Assembly (NCBI RefSeq): GCF_030035675.1 | Contig: NC_084482.1 | Span: forward strand, 226,405,943 to 226,469,942 | Length of the DNA: 64,000 nt | Direction: 5' to 3' | Source: Rhineura floridana | Taxonomy: Eukaryota > Chordata > Lepidosauria > Squamata > Rhineuridae | In this document: in pieces, positions 22,050-33,600 of the stretch | Layout: every line of letters starts with the position of its first letter | How positions within the stretch are numbered: position 1 is the stretch's first letter | Translations under genes and position numbers: made by a program | Notes under the pieces: generated by a model | Databases searched by the model: none | Told to the model about the DNA's origin: nothing | What the model saw: only the letters and a program-made list of their open reading frames with translations

Positions 22050-23125
22050 GCTCCTCAGAAAGGATTAGAATCATAGGGTTGGAAGGGACACATAAGACCA
22101 TCCAGACCAGCCCCATGCTCAGTGCAGGAATCCAAATCAAAGCATTCCCAACAGGTAGCTGTCCAGCTGCCTCTTGAATGCCTCAAGTGTTGGAGAGCCC
22201 ACCACCTCCCAAGGTCATTGGCTCCATTGTCTTATGGCTCTAACAGTTAGGACTCTTCAAGTACATGAAAGGTCACATAGAGGAGGGCCAGGATCTCTTC
22301 TCGATCATCCCAGAGTGCAGAATACGGAATAATGGTCTCAAGTTGTAGGAAGCCAGATTTCGACTGGACAGCAGGAAAAACTTCCTAACTGTTAGAGCCA
22401 TACGACAATGGAACCAATTACCTAGAGAAGTAGTGGGCTCTCCGAGACTGGAGGCATTCTAGAGGCAGCTGGACAGCCATCTGTCGGGAATGCTTTGATT
22501 TGGATTCCTGCATTGAGCAGGGGGTTGGACTTGATGGCCTTATAGGCCCCTTCCAACTCTACTGTTCTATGATTCTATGACGTTTTCCTCGATGTTCAGT
22601 TGAAATCTGGCTTCCTGCAACTTGAGCCCATTATTCCGTGTCCTGCACTTTGGGATGATCGAGAAGAGATCCTGGCCCTCTTCTGTGTGACAACCTTTCA
22701 TGTACTTGAAGAGTGCTATCATATCTCCCCACAGTCTTCTCTTCACCTGGCTAAACATGCCCAGTTCTTTCAGTCTCTCCTCATAAGGCTTTGTGTCTAG
22801 TCCCCTGATCATCCTCATTGTCCTCCTCTGAACCCGTTCCAGTTTGTCTGCATCCTTCTTAAAGTGCTGTGTCCAGAACTGGATGCAGTACTCAAGATGA
22901 GGCCTACCCAGCGCTGAGGGGAACTAGTACTTCACGCGATTTGGAAACTATACTTCTGTTAATGCAGCCTAAAATAGCATTTGCCTTTTTTGCAGCCACA
23001 TCACACTGTTGGCTCTTATTCAGCTTCTGTTCAACAATTCCAAGATCCTTCTCACATGTGGTATTGCCGAGCCAAGTATCCCCCATCTTATAGCTGTTCA
23101 TTTGGTTTCTTTTTTCTAGATTAAA
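22050..23125. repeat. CR1 fragments in three blocks, tail to tail
   Basis: 22065-22245 is a CR1 3' end on -, 22245-22578 a CR1 3' end on + ending in TTCTATGATTCTATGA, and 22578-23125 a CR1 piece on - with KRRLWGDMIALFKYMKG (near 22740) and further reverse-transcriptase sequence ([20 protein letters not shown], near 23010). All are 5'-truncated. Confidence 0.85.
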
Positions 23126-23429
23126 GAAGGGGTGACCTGTGGACCGACCCCCCCCCAGCAACCTCTGAGCATCCCAGCCAGGTTGCTGCTGCTGCATCTG
23201 CATAAGAGGCTGGGTGAGAGCTGGTGAGTTCAGCGGAAGGGAGGGGGTTTGGCTGGGTGGAAAAGGAGGAAGGGATGGATGGAGGCTGCGGGGAAAAAAC
23301 TCCAGGCATGCAGAAAAGACCAGGGCCAGGGTGGGGAGGGAAAGGGGAGAGGAAGGGAGAAAAAAGGCAGACAGTTCCAGACATCAGGTTGAATTCTGGG
23401 CTTCTGTTGAGAAATGGGCTTCTGATGGG

Positions 23430-23800
23430 TGGTCAGATAAGGCTACAAAAGTAAGTTCCCCCAAATTAACAAAACTATGCCTTTTGCATTCAATCTTTTT
23501 GGAGGAACTGGCCTGAACCCAGACTGGAATGGGTCAAGATAATCTGTTTCATTCAAGAGTACTTGCAATTGCTGCGCCCATAACCCTCTCAATCACCTTC
23601 CCTAAAAAGGGGGCATTTGCAACCGGTCAGTAATTGTCACAAACCAGTGGGTCCAGAGTGGGCTTTTCCAGGAGTGGTCAGATCATCGCCCCTTTTAGGG
23701 CAGGTGGGATCATTCCCCCCGCCCCGCAAAGATGCAAAACGTTGAAGAGTGCTGGTCCCAAGACCAAGCCGTGCCTATCCTGCTCGTTACCTCCTCTCCT
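23430..23800 (-). repeat. L2 reverse-transcriptase fragment
   Basis: The reverse complement parallels the L2 copy at 35420-35620, including the region for PFLGKVTE (here about 23590). Decayed. Confidence 0.6.
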
Positions 23801-25200
23801 TTTGAGAAGAAACCGGTGATAAGCACTCTTTGAGTACGATTGTGTAGCCAACAGTGGAGTTGCTGGAATTGTATCGCAACACGTGGCCTTTCCTTCTCAG
23901 GAGGTCTCCATGTTACCAAGTCTCCCGCCTCCCCATTATCGATTTCTGATTTAGTCCCAAAATATTTCCTGACCTATCTTCCATTGACAGGATCCAGACT
24001 TCACTCTTAGGGACTGCACTGGGGAATTTCTGGTGTCTGGACCAGTCACAGCTCTTCAAAGGGTCCCACTTGGCCCCCAAGGCCACTTTGCCCTACCCAC
24101 GCCCACCCACCCATAGGTTAATGTCATTAATGGCATCAGAACGTGTGTGCGTGTGTGTGCGGGACAGGCTTTAATGCTGACTTGGCTCCGCAATCCTGTG
24201 GCCGGCAGGAAACACGATCACAGAGCCATGGCAGCAAGATTTAATCTGTCATCAGCTGAGCTAGAATTAAAGCCCTGAGCAAAAGTCTTTAAGATGGCAT
24301 CTGCCTCCTGTTTTCTCACAGGGGGGCTTAGAGACTGTCTCCCCATGCTACCTTTAAGTCTCCATAATGGGGAATGAAGAGGCATCCCCCTCCCCTTTAA
24401 GTTTGGAATCACGGGGACTTAAGTACAGCGCAAGGGATTTTGACAGGTGTGCGCTGCCGCCTGGACGCCAGTCCTGTGATGTCATAGTGGGACATTGTGT
24501 GATTGACATGTGGGTGCCCCGCCCATCAGTTGAATGTGTCTTGCGAGGCAGCTGGTGGAACCAGAAGGAGTCGCCATCCAGCCTGCAACACTCTGGCACG
24601 CTTCCTCTGCTCCTGCAGGATTTAATTTTGTTGTACTTTATTCAAAAGCATTTATTTACCAATATTTCAAAAATCTCTAAGTGGAGTACACTCTAAAAAG
24701 CAAACAATGTATGATTTAAACATTAACTGAAAACCACAACCTAAAACCAGGAAAACAGGGATATAAAAACACATAAAAGCAAAACAGAAAACAAAACAAC
24801 AGATTTTGCTGGACATGAAATCTTCCCTGTTTAGTGTTGGGTGTACCCAATATGTTCCTGGCTTTTTATTTCACCCAGAAAATTCCCTTGGTGTCCAGAA
24901 TTCGTTCCCCTTTTTATTTCAGACCCGTCCGTTCCCTCTCCCCACTGCTGCATTATACTGACCCAGATTTATACGTTCTTAAACCCACTGGCTCTGTGGG
25001 CTGGTTACTGTCCCTTTGCTGTTACGAAATATGCAGCTTGCCTGCAAGCCAGCAGTTTTCACGGACGCCCCTGACCCTCACTTTTAGGATCTTTTGACCG
25101 TGAACCCAGAATGCAGTCCAAAATTTGGTTAATGTGGCTAAAAACAGCAAAGAAAAATGACGCTGATGGGGACCTCTTTGCAGAGACTTGCCGGCCACTG
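23800..25200. other. No recognisable gene
   Basis: Includes a short (GT)n near 24146 and A-rich sequence at 24700-24800. No exon recognised. Confidence 0.45.
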
Positions 25201-25204
25201 GCGT

Positions 25205-25370
25205 TGCCACAGCGATGGCCTAGGCTGAATGCAAGTGCATCATTATGACATCATGTATGATGTCACAAGCAGGATAGGCTCCAAGCCTCAGCAAAGTGAG
25301 AGACAGTTCATAGTCAGACCCAGGCATAATGCTTGGAAGACGGACCTTCATGACAGGTGATGAAAAGGCA
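25205..25370 (-). repeat. Unclassified repeat, paired with 16590-16745
   Basis: Reverse complement of the 16590 block with moderate divergence. Confidence 0.55.
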
Positions 25371-25446
25371 AGTTTTGGAGCTCTGTTAACGTCTACCATA
25401 CAGGAAAGGTTTTGTTAACAGTTTGCAGAGGAGATCATGTGGTCGT

Positions 25447-25520
25447 TTCCTCATTTGGGTGCCCTTCACATCTAAAGTCCGGCCTGTGTTGTTTTGTCTG
25501 CCTGCGTACAAAACGAGATG
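25447..25520 (+). repeat. Unclassified repeat, copy 2 of 3
   Basis: GGGTGCCCTTCACATCTAAA and GCCTGCGTACAAAA are almost identical at 60660-60715. Confidence 0.5.
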
Positions 25521-27110
25521 TCAGAGGTGGGCGGCCCTTTGCCACCAATTGCAAGGTGACGAAAGGTGAACGAGCGACGCGGTCGGGATACGATAAGCTT
25601 CTGAAGCCGCTTCAAGAGCACCGATTCCTGCACAAAAGCCATTGGCAGCCATCAAGTTCTGAGGCTGTGAAAGTAGGGAGGGTATCCCTGTAAGGAAGGA
25701 GGCACCTGGAGGGGAAAAGAGCCAGCAGGTATTGGGAGATGGTCCTTCCACAGAAGGGAATTATCCGTACAAATGCCAGATATCGTAAGGGCAGGTGTTC
25801 CTACCAAATAAGAAGTCCTTGGTCAATGTGGTGACCTTTCAAGGGTCTCTTTCTGCCATCTGAGGAACCTAGCAATAGATATTGCCAAATCTGCCACCCA
25901 GCTGAATGTCATGCGCTCCAGAAAGCCACCGTTGCGTCTCAAAGCGTTCCGCTTCTCTAGGCCTGGAAACCGCAAAGCCCATTTGCAACCAGACATGGGT
26001 GGGGGCGGAGGCAGAAGCCCGGCACCATTCTGTAGCAAGAATAGGCAGTGAACTGTCCCCTGGGAAAGTCAGTTGATGAGGGAGGTGTAAGGAAAAGGCC
26101 GGAGAAAGCTGAGGGCGGAACACTAAGCTATTATTAACACAACATTGTTGGTGGCTGCACTAGCCCAAGAGGCTGCCCTGTGTAAACGGTCCTATCAGAG
26201 GCAGAGATGTGAAGGCCCGGGGAAGGGGGCATGGGTTTTTTTCTCCCAAAAATTTTTTTTCCCCAAAAAATGGGGAGGACACATGGTCTTTTCTCTTAAT
26301 TTTCCCAGTAACTGACGGTGGAGGTTCAACATGGCCATCAGGGCGAGCAAGTCAATTCAGAGCCTTCATCCTTCATGGATTTGTCTGATCATCTTTTAAA
26401 GCCATCCAAGTTGGTAGCCATCGCAGTCTAGGGAAACCTCCATCCCTGAGACTTCTTAGAAGGCCCCTAAGAAAAGCCAGATCACTTCCAAACCCCCTCC
26501 CCATTTCCTTTGCCTGGAAGGAGTGGAAGCTGAGCAGGCATTTTTCGGATCCAGGCGACCTGAAAGGGTCCCTCCTCCAGCTGTCCACACATCAGCCTGC
26601 CCCCCCCAGCCAAGATATCACACGAGACGGATTTTCCCCAGGGATGGAGGTGGATTCACTGTGATGTCTCCCCAGCGTGCCCCCCTTTTAAAAATCTTCC
26701 TCCTCTCTTGGAAGCAGAGCAGCCAGTTCACTGGACGTGACTCTTTCCCTCTCCGCGCCTGCAAAGCGCCTTTCTGTGTCCCGTGCGTGGCCCCTCTGAA
26801 ACTGCGCCAACACCTTTCGGACACGGCCAATGCAAAGAAACAAGAACGGGGGGGACGGCACCATAGAGCTTTGGCGGTAGTGGAGCCCCTCCTCCCACCT
26901 CTGTCTAAAACCCACACTCACGTGCGAAAGGGAACCGGAAGAGAAGTGGGCTTCGTGCCTTTCCCTCTCCCTATGGTGAGGACGGGGAGTAGGGTGGAAG
27001 GGGTCTCCTCATGAGTTTTTTTTTCTCCCAGGGAAGGAGCTGGAGAGAGAAGAATTCAAGGTACAAAAATGGGAAGGGAGGAAAGCGGGGGGGGGGGAGA
27101 GCATTCCTAA
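25520..27110. other. No gene identified; could hold the missing first exon of the KRAB-BED-hAT gene
   Basis: An open frame at 26523-27014 has no recognisable domain. I searched for an ATG exon ending in a phase-0 donor like the start exon at 54932-54858 and found none convincing. Confidence 0.4.
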
Positions 27111-27114
27111 ACTT

Positions 27115-27495
27115 GCATTCCCTGCATGGCCTAGACAATCTGTCAGGTCCCAAACTGTATAGCGCTTTGTACACCAAAACTAGAACCTTGAACTTGGCCT
27201 GTTAGCTAATAGGCAGCCAGTGCAATTCTTTCAGCAGCAGGGTGACATGTTGGCGATACCCTGCCCCAGTGACCAGTCTCACTGCCGCATTTTGCGCCAG
27301 CTGCAGCTTCCAGACCAACCTCAAGGGCAGCCCCACATAGAGTGCATTGCAGTAATCCAGCCTGGAGGTCACCAGTGCATGGACAACAGTGGTTGGGCTA
27401 TCTCGGTCCAGAAACAGCTGCAGCTGTCTTACCAGCCAAAGCTGGTAAAAGGCACTCCTAGCCACAGAAGTTTCCGCCTCTCCTTTCAAATTAGG
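27115..27495 (-). repeat. L2 LINE fragment, reverse-transcriptase C-terminal region
   Basis: The minus frame 27489-27202 reads SAFYQLWLVRQLQLFLDRDS and LVTSRLDYCNALYVGLPLRL, the L2 region just before the C terminus. It lies just upstream of the KRAB exon. Confidence 0.9.
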
Positions 27496-27537
27496 AGATG
27501 GTTCCTTTTTTCAAGAAATCATATCATTTTCTTCTAG

Positions 27538-27640
27538 GGCCTGCTGACGTTTGGGGAAGTGGTTGAGCATTTCACGGAGAAGGAATGGGCTCTGCCCAGG
27601 GAAGTCATGGCAGAGAATTATGAGACGGTGGACTCTCTAG
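27538..27640 (+). CDS. KRAB A-box exon of the fusion gene, 8 codons shorter than usual
   Basis: Acceptor CATTTTCTTCTAG|GGC and donor CTCTAG|GTAAGG. It reads LLTFGEVVEHFTEKEWAL, then PREVMAENYETVDSLG. Compared with the intact exon at 54015-53889, the part for LDPGQRALH is reduced to one residue: 103 bases against the usual 127, a 24-base in-frame loss. Entry phase 0 and exit phase 1 are as in normal KRAB A exons. The central EEW is KEW and the MLE position is MAE, both in the surface known to contact TRIM28, so corepressor recruitment may be weakened or lost. Confidence 0.8.
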
Positions 27641-30600
27641 GTAAGGAGACGTTGTTTTCCCCTGACTGATAGATGCTGGAGGCACAAGTTTAGTATTTGC
27701 CCCACTTGTTCCTGGTCTGTAGGGACGTAGTTATGGAAGTGTGTCTGTGGGCCATGTTTGGGGAAGGGCTGCACCTCAGGAAACAACACCTGCTGTAGCA
27801 TGCAGAAGGTTCTACACGGGGTCCCTGACAGCTCCAGATTAAAACAAGGATCAGGGAGCCAGTGTTGGGAAAGGCCTTGCCCTGCCTGAGATGATGATAA
27901 TAATAATAATAAGAAGAAGAAGAAGAAGAAGAACATAAGAACATAAGAAGAGCCTGCTGGATCAGGCCAGTGGCCCATCTGAAAGACGTGGAGTGACAGT
28001 TACCTGCTGGGGCTTCAAGAGAACCGGTTTCCCATCTGGGATTCTGGGCCTTGTGCTCCAAGCCCCTAATGGGAAGAGATGCTCCCTGGCAATCTGGGAG
28101 CACCCGCTGGCCATCTCTCTTCCTTCCTCTGCCCAAAGGAAAGGATTTTTTTCACCTTGGAGGCTGGAAGAGGAAACCGAATCAAGGTGGGTACTGGTAT
28201 GCTTCCATCAGGCTGTGAGCAGGGCTCTACCTCCCTGGATCCTGCATGCAAGGATTGGAATAGAGAGGGTCAGAAAATCCCTAGCAGGGTCTGGCATTTC
28301 TGCCAGAATTTTGCAGTATTCCACACGCTGTTATGCTTTTGCGTTGAGGAAGATCTTTTCGTCGTTCTTGGCTGATAAGGTTTCCCTTTTAAGCTTCATC
28401 ACGTGGCAGTTTGGATCATTATCTGGATAGCCAGTGCTAGAGGGAGATGGAGGGGAAGGTTCCCCACCACCACCACAATTTTCTAACTCTGAACCCATTG
28501 TTGGAACCCTTTTAATAGAAATAGCATAACTGAACCACAAACTGGGAGTTAAAATAAGGCTGAAATTCAAAGCATGCGTATGCCTTCAAAATGAATAGGG
28601 CGCTCAAATCGGAAGTCAACTATTTTTTTCTTTTGTTGTATTGTTATGTTTTTGTTGTTTGACTTTGTTTTGTTTGCCTTTTGAAAAATTTGAATAAAAA
28701 AAAAATTATAAAAAAAAATGAATAGGGCGCTCATTCAAGAAGTTTGATTAGGATGGGAGCATTAATGTGAAATGTAAAATTATGTCTCTTTTAGAAATCC
28801 AAGATGTGGCAAAAAGCCATTCCCACCACCACGCATGTGCTTTACCCTATTTGCATATGCATTCTGGAACCAGTAACATTATAGGGTCACTGGGAGCATT
28901 TCTGGCTGCACAAATACATGGCAGGGGTTTGATTCTTAATTTCCATGGAATAAAATTTCCTCCAGAATTGTTGAAGTGCATCTGTGGCTCGTTTCTGGAG
29001 GAGGAGGACTGCCTCTCGGGTGAATTTTTACTTTCTGTCTGATGATATGATATGGCCCAAATGAAAACAACAAGCTCTGCTAAGTCCCGCAGGGTCATCC
29101 CCAACAGGCATTTCAAACTGAGCTTCACATTCAGTGAACGCACATTCACAAGTGGCAGCTTGTCCCTGCTGGGACCACACAGCCCTCTCTTATCCATGCG
29201 ATGTAGGATTTGTACGTTCAAAATTATTCCTCTTCTTAGCTTTCAGCTCATAGGAACAGCTTCATTTGGAACAGCTGGATATTTTGCGGTCTAAAGTAAC
29301 GAGTCTTGTCTGTTTCCTTGGAAGAATCAGACCTTAGTTCCTGTTGGGAAGAAGAAGACGATCCCTTTGTCCACGACCCCAGAGAGAAGGAGACATCAGC
29401 AGGTAGGTGCTTGGCTCTGTTGCGGGGTCTTTTTTGGTCTGTGAATTGAAGGGTTTTCTTCATTCCTGTGTAATATCGTCCAGAGTGGACTGACCCATCA
29501 AGCTGTGAGTTCTACTGGTGGACACCTCCAAAGGGTTCCCAAGTGGATTAGTCCAAAGCTCTCAACTGGTACTGTTAGGTCCGGCTCCAGGTTTCTGGGG
29601 TGCCTTGTCCCCACGTTTCCCTCCCCAAACCACATTCCTCCTCCCTTGTTGCCCCGCACCTTTAAAATAAAACAAATCTTCACTGATGTGGCAATGCCCT
29701 GTTGTCCAAGGGGAAAAAATGTAAGATTTTGAATTTTGGGAAATTTCCAGGAGGAAATTTACTTTTTCCTCAACTCCCAAAGATTCATGATGGCTTACCA
29801 TGCTGATAGGCGGATTATATGAATAGTCTCAATGCCTGGGATCCTTCATCTTACACACAGCACACAAACACTTGAGAAATAATTGAATTTCCAGTCTCAC
29901 TCTTGGCTGTTTGGTCTGCTTCTCTACTTTAAACACACACAAACTGCGCGTAGGGTGTCGAATTCATCCATGTCTGAACCTTGCAAAGATAGAGTGTATG
30001 TTCGGTAATTACATGCACTGCAGCCACTGTGCATGGGAACCAAATTGCTCCTTCAAGAACGCCTACACTGCATGCCTTCCCATACCCCCCCATGTGTCCG
30101 TTGAGTGGCAGTGCAGCAGGATTGGGTTCTGGATGGCGGGCCCCTCTCTGGTTTTGGGCCCTCAGCCAGGGCCCGACCTGGCCGACCACTAGTGCCAGTT
30201 CTGGCTACTAGTCTCTGGAATTAGGGAAAGAGCAGCACCAGAGGCACAAAAGCCCTTTTAGGTCTTGCTTTTGGGCTTCCTATGAAATGCTGAACTAGAT
30301 AGACTTTTGTTGTGATCCAGTGGGGCTCTTTTTGTAAAGAGAGGAGAGAGCCTTCAGGCTGAGGTTTCCCTTCTATCCTCTGAGAAGCGCCACTGAGTTG
30401 AGCTTCATGCACAGCGAGAGCCTGTTTCTAAGTGCCAGGAGAACCCTGCTGGGCCCACATGAGCCTGTCCTGTCAGTCAGACTTTGCCTTTCCCGCCGTT
30501 GGCTTTTGGGAGGGGGCCATGGCACTGGGTGGCATGGAATGCCTGAATGTTGTGTACCCCGAATGAAATGACCTGTCTGCTTCCTTGAAAGAAACTGCCA

Positions 30601-33600
30601 AACTGGCCTTGATGTCGTGGCTGAAAGAAGAGGATCCATTTAGGTGTGGCTCCGAGGAAGAGAAGAGATGGGCAGGTACCGGATTTAAGAGTTTCTTGGG
30701 AGAGTTTATATGAACAAAACTATGGTGCTGAAATTGCTTTTTAAGACGCTTTAAAAGTTGATTTTTAAAGAAGTTTTTAAGATGCTTTGTTTTGCTATGT
30801 TTTAAAGTCTTTTGTTTTTAAGAGGTTTCAGAGTGCTTTTAGTGGGGCTCCTTCTGGGAGGAAGGGCGGGATATAAATTTAATAAATAAATAAATATGGT
30901 ACGACATCTGTGCTTATTAGAGTAAATCCAAGCATTGCCAGTGACATAGGCTGCGTACACGTGTGGAAGGGAAACCTTTCCAGACCAAAGATTCTGCTCC
31001 AAAGGACAGAGGTTTATTGATCAATAACAAAAAATACCATTATGCATAATGGGAGAGGAAGCTCTCTCGAACTTCACTCTGCCAATCAACAGGAAAACTT
31101 TGCTTTTTATAATGATTCATTGTACCTTATGACCCCCTTGGGCCAATCCCTGCCCGGGTATCCTCCCCTGGGGGCGGGTACCTGGCCTATATGTCTAAGG
31201 ACTGTTTTTGTTCATCCGCAAGAAAGAGGAAGGGTTTTTATGCCCTTCTAACCTTGTTTTGACACATTTAAGGTACGTAACAAGACATCCAGAAACATCT
31301 CAAAAAGAGTAATGATCAACACTTCACACAATGTAAAACCAGCATATGTGATTTCTCCTAAGAATCATTCTTGTGATAGTTCCTCTTTTACACGATGTTG
31401 CTTCGGGAATAGCTCCGGAAACATGCTAACCACAATCTCTTCAAGCCTGCGTTGAGGAGAACATCTATGCAAACATGCTTCTCTTTTATAATTTTCACTG
31501 CAAATGTTATATTTTAACTTCAGCAAATTAAACATACTTCAAAGATGGGTTCCTAAGGGGATAAAATCAGAATTCCTTTCACACACGCTATATGCTTAAA
31601 GCCCACCCCCCCTACCCTCCAAAAAAAGGATCCAGGGAACTATAGTTTACCCCTCACAGAGGTACCGTTCCCGTCACCCTTAACAAACTACAGTTCCCAG
31701 GATTCTTGGGGAAGGTGCGTTAAAGGGATGGTGTGAACGCAGCCGTAGACGCCTGGCTTCACATTAAGTCTTATTCATTCATTTATTTATTACATCTATA
31801 TACCGCCCCATAGCCAAAGCTCTGGGCAGTTTACAAAAGAAGTCTTAGGAACTCCCTTGACAATTCAGAGCGACTTCGCATCTTCAGAAGGCAACCTGGG
31901 TTCCAGCGGTGCTTGCAATGAACTGGTTTTCGTGGCAGGGAGGGGGGAAGCTGACAGGGTGGTTGCCAGAGCTTGGAGAAGTTACTTTTTTAAACTACAA
32001 CTCCCATCAGCCCCAGCCAGCATGGCCACTGGATTGGGCTGATGGGAGTTGTAGTTCAAAAAAGTAACTTCTCCAAGCTCTGCAAGTTGGGGGCTTTGGT
32101 CCGGCCTCGCTGATCCAGGGACACTGATCTAGGAGCAGGGCTGCGCTGTGTGTCAGGTCCAGCAGGTTGGAGGGGCATGCGGCTTGTTCCTCTGCGCTCT
32201 TGGGCGTGGGAGCCAATCCTTCCTTGTTCCTCTGACCCCTTTCCGCAGGGCCTGGCTGCCGACCTGAAAGGGGTAAATGTGAGTCTGGCTTTGCTGGCCT
32301 CAGCCAGGCGCACCGTTTCTCGTCCTCTCAGCAGACTTCTCTCAGAGGCAGAGAAGTTTGCGTTGCATCCTGGGTGTTTCGCGATGGAGATAAAGCTGGT
32401 CTGTTTGAGTTGGTGGGTGGCGGGGATTCATTTTCTCTCTCCTTCCTCTCTGGGGGACTGATCCCTTTTGAGGGTTGGGGATCTGCTTAGATCATTTTTC
32501 CCAGGGCCTGCCCCTCTCTGCTTCGGGCAGCGTCTGCCTCCACTGTTGAAGGTATGTAGGGGTTTGCCACGGAAAGTGTAGCCCAGCCCTGCTTTTGATC
32601 AGCCTCATGTACTGAGGTCTGGATGGTGTTGGATGGGCTCAGTGGGGTGAAGGAGCTCAGTAAAGCGCAGCCATCACCACCAGAAATCCCACCCGAAGGC
32701 TCCGCCTCCCTCAAATAATCATAGGATCAGAGGAAGTGATGTCCATATTTATTTATTTATTTATTTATTTTATTACATTTGTGTACCGCCCCATAGCCGA
32801 AGCTCTCTGGGCGGTTTACAACAATTAAAACATTAAAAACAAATATACAAATTTAAAAACACATTTTTTAAAAACAATTTAAAAACACATGCTAAAATGC
32901 TTGGGAGAAGTGGAAAGTCTTAACCTGGCACTGAAAAGATAACAGTGTTGGCGCCAGGCTCACCTCATCAGGGAGATCATTCCATAATTTGGGGGCCACC
33001 ACTGAGAAGGCCCTCTCCCTTGTTGCTGTCCTCCGAGCTTCCCCCGGAGTAGGCATCCGGAGGAGGGCTTTGGATGTTGAGTGTAGTGTATGGGTGGGTT
33101 CGTGTCGGGAGAAACTTGCCATCAGGTATTGTGGTCCTAAGCCATGTAAGGCTTTACAGGTTAAAACCAGCACCTTGGTGGAGGAAAGTGCTTCTTACAG
33201 ACGTTCCTCTTGTTCTATCTTACAGAGGCACAGAAACGCCAGAATAACGACTGCGTGGTTGTCGGGGAGGAGGGTGCTGCCCAGGATGTGCTAGGGAGAC
33301 CATCGACCTCTGCCAAACCATTGCCGTGGCTTGGCTTTGAGCGAGCCTTTTCTTTCGTGTCGCAGAGGGGCAAGAACGTGACGGTGCAGTGCAAATTCTG
33401 CTTACCCAAAGTGAAGACGGTGAGCGCGGCAACAACCTCCACATCCAACCTGAAAAGACATTTGCAGGTTAGCAGCACTCACGCTTTTGGTGTGCTTTAG
33501 AGTGAAGCCGGCAGAGAGAGCTCTTTGAAGGCTTGGGGGACACCTCCAGACATCAGTTTTAATGCTCATTCATGCTGATGTGCTCATGATAATATTCACC

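Larger units (their letters stand above)
27641..29324 (+). other. Intron 1 of the fusion gene (after the KRAB exon)
   Basis: Contains a CR1 3' scrap (27932-27985, -), an AGA-repeat run at 27913-27930, an L1 3' end (28607-28715) and a block near 29046-29210 that is shared with the intron of the minus-strand KRAB gene. Confidence 0.7.
30676..33225 (+). other. Intron 3 of the fusion gene
   Basis: Holds an L2 tail (30730-30895), an unclassified AT-rich stretch (30950-31600), two MITEs (31612-31745, 31967-32082) and an L2 fragment (32740-33190, -) that ends only about 35 bases before the BED exon. Confidence 0.65.

Noticed and set aside
26523-27014. Candidate first exon of the fusion gene
   Set aside because: It does not end in a phase-0 donor before a stop, has no similarity to the start exon at 54932, and no known domain.
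29052-29294. Small independent gene in the fusion-gene intron
   Set aside because: Listed only as a shared block; no start context, splice signals or domain prove translation.
30950-31600. Possible old LTR
   Set aside because: No convincing terminal repeats, primer site or coding region. No retrovirus-like element is claimed anywhere in the window.
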